A stretch of 64,000 nucleotides of DNA, from the NCBI RefSeq assembly GCF_001426085.1, contig NZ_LMRR01000034.1, forward strand, positions 62,001-126,000, read 5' to 3'. Below, piece by piece: positions 61,621-64,000 of this stretch. The position numbers and the translations under genes were made by a program. Every line of letters begins with the position of its first letter. Positions within the stretch are counted from its first letter, which is position 1. This DNA is from Rhodococcus sp. Leaf278. GTDB taxonomy: Bacteria > Actinomycetota > Actinomycetes > Mycobacteriales > Mycobacteriaceae. The notes below the pieces were generated by a model. That model saw nothing but the letters and a program-made list of their open reading frames with translations. It did no database searches and was not told the DNA's origin.

Positions 61621-64000
61621 TGCCACGCCGCACAGACCTGAACCACGTCCTGGTCATCGGATCCGGCCCGATCGTCATCGGTCAGGCCTGCGAGTTCGAC
61701 TACTCCGGCACCCAGGCCTGCCGAGTGCTTCGCGAGGAAGGGCTCCGCGTCAGCCTCGTCAACTCCAACCCGGCGACGATCATGACCGACCCCGAGTTCG
61801 CCGACGCCACCTACGTCGAGCCCATCACGGCGGAGTTCATCGAGAAGATCTTCGCCCGCGAGGCCGAGCAGGGGCACCCCATCCAGGCCGTGCTCGCCAC
61901 CCTCGGTGGCCAGACGGCGCTCAATGCTGCTGTTGCACTGCATGATCAGGGCATTCTCACGAAATACGGTGTCGAGCTGATCGGTGCCGATTTCGACGCG
62001 ATCCAGCGCGGTGAGGATCGGCAGAAGTTCAAGGACATCGTCGCCAAGGTCGGTGGCGAGTCCGCCAAGTCGGCCGTCTGTTACACGATGGACGAAGTGC
62101 GCGAGACCGTCGCCGAACTGGGGTTCCCTGTCGTCGTGCGGCCGTCGTTCACCATGGGCGGTCTGGGATCCGGACTGGCCTACAACGACCAGGACCTGAC
62201 CCGAATCGCAGGCGGCGGACTGGCCGCGTCACCGACGGCGAACGTCCTCATCGAGGAGTCCATCCTCGGCTGGAAGGAATACGAGCTCGAGCTCATGCGC
62301 GACGGCCGCGACAACGTGGTCATCGTCTGTTCCATCGAGAACGTGGACCCTGTCGGCGTGCACACCGGCGACTCCGTGACCGTTGCCCCGGCCATGACGC
62401 TGACCGACCGCGAGTACCAGAAGATGCGCGATCTCTCGATCGACATCCTGCGCGAGGTGGGCGTCGACACCGGCGGCTGCAACATCCAGTTCGCGATGGA
62501 TCCGGCGGACGGACGGCTCGTCGTCATCGAGATGAACCCTCGTGTGTCGCGCTCGTCGGCGCTGGCGTCGAAGGCGACCGGTTACCCGATCGCGAAGATG
62601 GCCGCCAAGCTGGCCATCGGATACACCCTCGACGAAATCATCAACGACATCACCAGGGAAACCCCGGCGTGCTTCGAGCCGACGCTGGACTACGTGGTCG
62701 TCAAGGCACCGAGATTCGCGTTCGAGAAGTTCCCCGGTGCGGACGGCACGTTGACCACGACGATGAAGTCCGTCGGTGAGGCGATGTCGATCGGCCGCAA
62801 CTTCACCGAGGCATTCGGCAAGGTGATGCGCTCACTCGAAACCAAGCGGGCGGGATACTGGACCGGGCCGGAGGTGGAGGCCGAGAGTCTGGAGGCCTTG
62901 CTGAAGGACCTGTCGGTTCCTCAGGATGGCCGGATGTACGGGATCGAGAAGGCGTTCGCGCTCGGTGCCACTCTCGAGCAGCTCTTCGAAGCGACCAAGA
63001 TCGACCCCTGGTTCCTGGATCAGTTCCAACAGATCCACGAGCTCGGCGTGCAGGTCCGCGAGGCGGCCGAATTCGACGAGGCGCTGTTGCGCCAGGCCAA
63101 GTACCACGGGCTGTCCGACCGTCAGATCGCCGCGTTGCGACCCGAACTCGACGGCGAGGACGGTGTGCGTGCGCTGCGCGACCGGCTCGGAGTGCACCCG
63201 GTCTACAAGACCGTGGATACCTGCGCGGCGGAGTTCGAGGCCAAGACCCCGTACCACTACGGCACCTACGAGCTCGACCCCGAAGCCGAGACCGAGGTTG
63301 CCCCGCAACCGGACCGGCCCAAGGTCCTGATCCTCGGATCCGGTCCCAACCGCATCGGTCAGGGCATCGAGTTCGACTACAGCTGTGTGCACGCGGCGCT
63401 GACGCTGTCCGAGGCCGGCTACGAGACGGTCATGGTCAACTGCAACCCCGAGACCGTCTCCACCGACTACGACACCGCAGACCGCCTGTACTTCGAGCCG
63501 CTGACCTTCGAGGACGTGCTCGAGGTCTACCGGGCCGAGGCCGCCTCGGGAACGGTGCGCGGTGTCATCGTGCAGCTGGGCGGCCAGACTCCACTCGGAC
63601 TCGCCAAGCGACTGAAGGCCGCAGGCGTCCCGATCGTCGGAACCTCGCCCGAGGCCATCGACCTCGCCGAGGACCGGGGTGAATTCGGCAAGGTACTCGA
63701 CGCAGCCGGATTGCCTGCAGCGAAATACGGCACCGCGACGACGTTCGACGGGGCCCGTGAGATCGCGTCGGGCATCGGCTACCCGGTACTGGTCCGCCCG
63801 TCGTACGTACTCGGCGGACGCGGGATGGAAATCGTGTACGACGAGGCGTCACTCGCGACGTACATCTCCAACGCGACGGAGATCTCGGACGACCGCCCGG
63901 TGCTGGTCGACCGTTTTCTCGAAGACGCGGTCGAGATCGACGTCGACGCGTTGTGCGACGGCACCGAGGTGTACATCGGCGGCATCATGGAGCACATCGA
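61620..64000 (+). CDS. carB: Carbamoyl phosphate synthase large subunit (truncated at window end)
   Basis: The first 793 codons of CarB are present; about 300 more would lie beyond the window. The first ATP-grasp domain ([21 protein letters not shown], split, to about residue 400), the oligomerisation domain (about 400-550) and the start of the second ATP-grasp domain ([19 protein letters not shown]) are visible, showing the internal duplication of the family. AGGAG precedes the ATG, which shares its A with the carA stop. It completes carbamoyl phosphate synthesis with CarA. Confidence 0.96.
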   Translation, partial: MPRRTDLNHVLVIGSGPIVIGQACEFDYSGTQACRVLREEGLRVSLVNSNPATIMTDPEFADATYVEPITAEFIEKIFAREAEQGHPIQAVLATLGGQTALNAAVALHDQGILTKYGVELIGADFDAIQRGEDRQKFKDIVAKVGGESAKSAVCYTMDEVRETVAELGFPVVVRPSFTMGGLGSGLAYNDQDLTRIAGGGLAASPTANVLIEESILGWKEYELELMRDGRDNVVIVCSIENVDPVGVHTGDSVTVAPAMTLTDREYQKMRDLSIDILREVGVDTGGCNIQFAMDPADGRLVVIEMNPRVSRSSALASKATGYPIAKMAAKLAIGYTLDEIINDITRETPACFEPTLDYVVVKAPRFAFEKFPGADGTLTTTMKSVGEAMSIGRNFTEAFGKVMRSLETKRAGYWTGPEVEAESLEALLKDLSVPQDGRMYGIEKAFALGATLEQLFEATKIDPWFLDQFQQIHELGVQVREAAEFDEALLRQAKYHGLSDRQIAALRPELDGEDGVRALRDRLGVHPVYKTVDTCAAEFEAKTPYHYGTYELDPEAETEVAPQPDRPKVLILGSGPNRIGQGIEFDYSCVHAALTLSEAGYETVMVNCNPETVSTDYDTADRLYFEPLTFEDVLEVYRAEAASGTVRGVIVQLGGQTPLGLAKRLKAAGVPIVGTSPEAIDLAEDRGEFGKVLDAAGLPAAKYGTATTFDGAREIASGIGYPVLVRPSYVLGGRGMEIVYDEASLATYISNATEISDDRPVLVDRFLEDAVEIDVDALCDGTEVYIGGIMEHI

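Overview
The window is high-GC chromosomal DNA from an actinobacterium of the Mycobacteriales. The gene order follows the Mycobacterium tuberculosis segment that runs from the phosphatidylinositol mannoside genes through ruvCAB, secDF, rel, hisS, aspS, alaS and aroCKB to efp-nusB, with the pyrR-pyrB-pyrC-carA-carB operon joined directly to its end. Protein sequence and base composition look most like Rhodococcus or a close Nocardiaceae relative; the genus is an inference. No IS element, prophage, CRISPR array, rRNA or broken gene was found. The window is dense housekeeping sequence with no gene-free stretch above about 250 bp.

Layout. (1) 1-1777: minus-strand genes for a truncated GNAT acetyltransferase, a membrane protein with two L7/L12-like repeats, an alpha/beta hydrolase and an acidic small protein. 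(2) 1871-2532: tRNA-Val(GAC), tRNA-Cys(GCA) and tRNA-Gly(GCC) on minus, tRNA-Val(CAC) on plus, with terminators and matching promoter boxes. (3) 2559-9468: a PGPGW membrane protein, thrS, then a tightly coupled HIT-pgsA-patA-pimA-NUDIX run for phosphatidylinositol mannoside synthesis. (4) 9625-12728: pyridoxal phosphate synthase (pdxS, pdxT) around tesB and an antisense gene for a uridine-kinase-like protein with a ruined P-loop. (5) 12832-15999: a YebC-family regulator and ruvCAB. (6) 16138-21389: yajC-secD-secF and a peptide-binding lipoprotein. (7) 21386-28992: apt, rel, two tandem extracytoplasmic cyclophilins, an MBL hydrolase, hisS and a membrane protein. (8) 29004-33533: DUF3237 protein, radical SAM protein, zinc metallopeptidase and aspS. 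(9) 33610-43313: a repeat-rich membrane protein, a three-gene transglutaminase / amide ligase / circularly permuted ATP-grasp cluster, and an APH-like kinase. (10) 43363-50990: rarA, alaS, ruvX, mltG, aroE and a prepilin-type peptidase. (11) 51003-57026: aroC-aroK-aroB, a membrane protein, pepQ, efp and nusB. (12) 57111-64000: the pyr operon, with carB running off the window end.

Genes in a pathway are mostly joined by ATGA or GTGA overlaps, suggesting translational coupling. The regulatory signals I trust most are a PyrR-type binding hairpin before pyrR, a RecA-independent damage promoter motif plus a LexA-like box before ruvC, and a LexA-like box between -35 and start of the radical SAM gene. 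Three DnaA-box-like repeats at exact 18-bp spacing lie between aroE and the prepilin peptidase.

The best candidate for a poorly understood system is the 34911-41988 cluster. It encodes two transglutaminase-fold proteins with intact Cys-His-Asp triads, one fused to a predicted carboxylate-amine ligase, and a large circularly permuted ATP-grasp/alpha-E fusion. Together these look like a peptide or amide ligation and cleavage pathway whose substrate is unknown.
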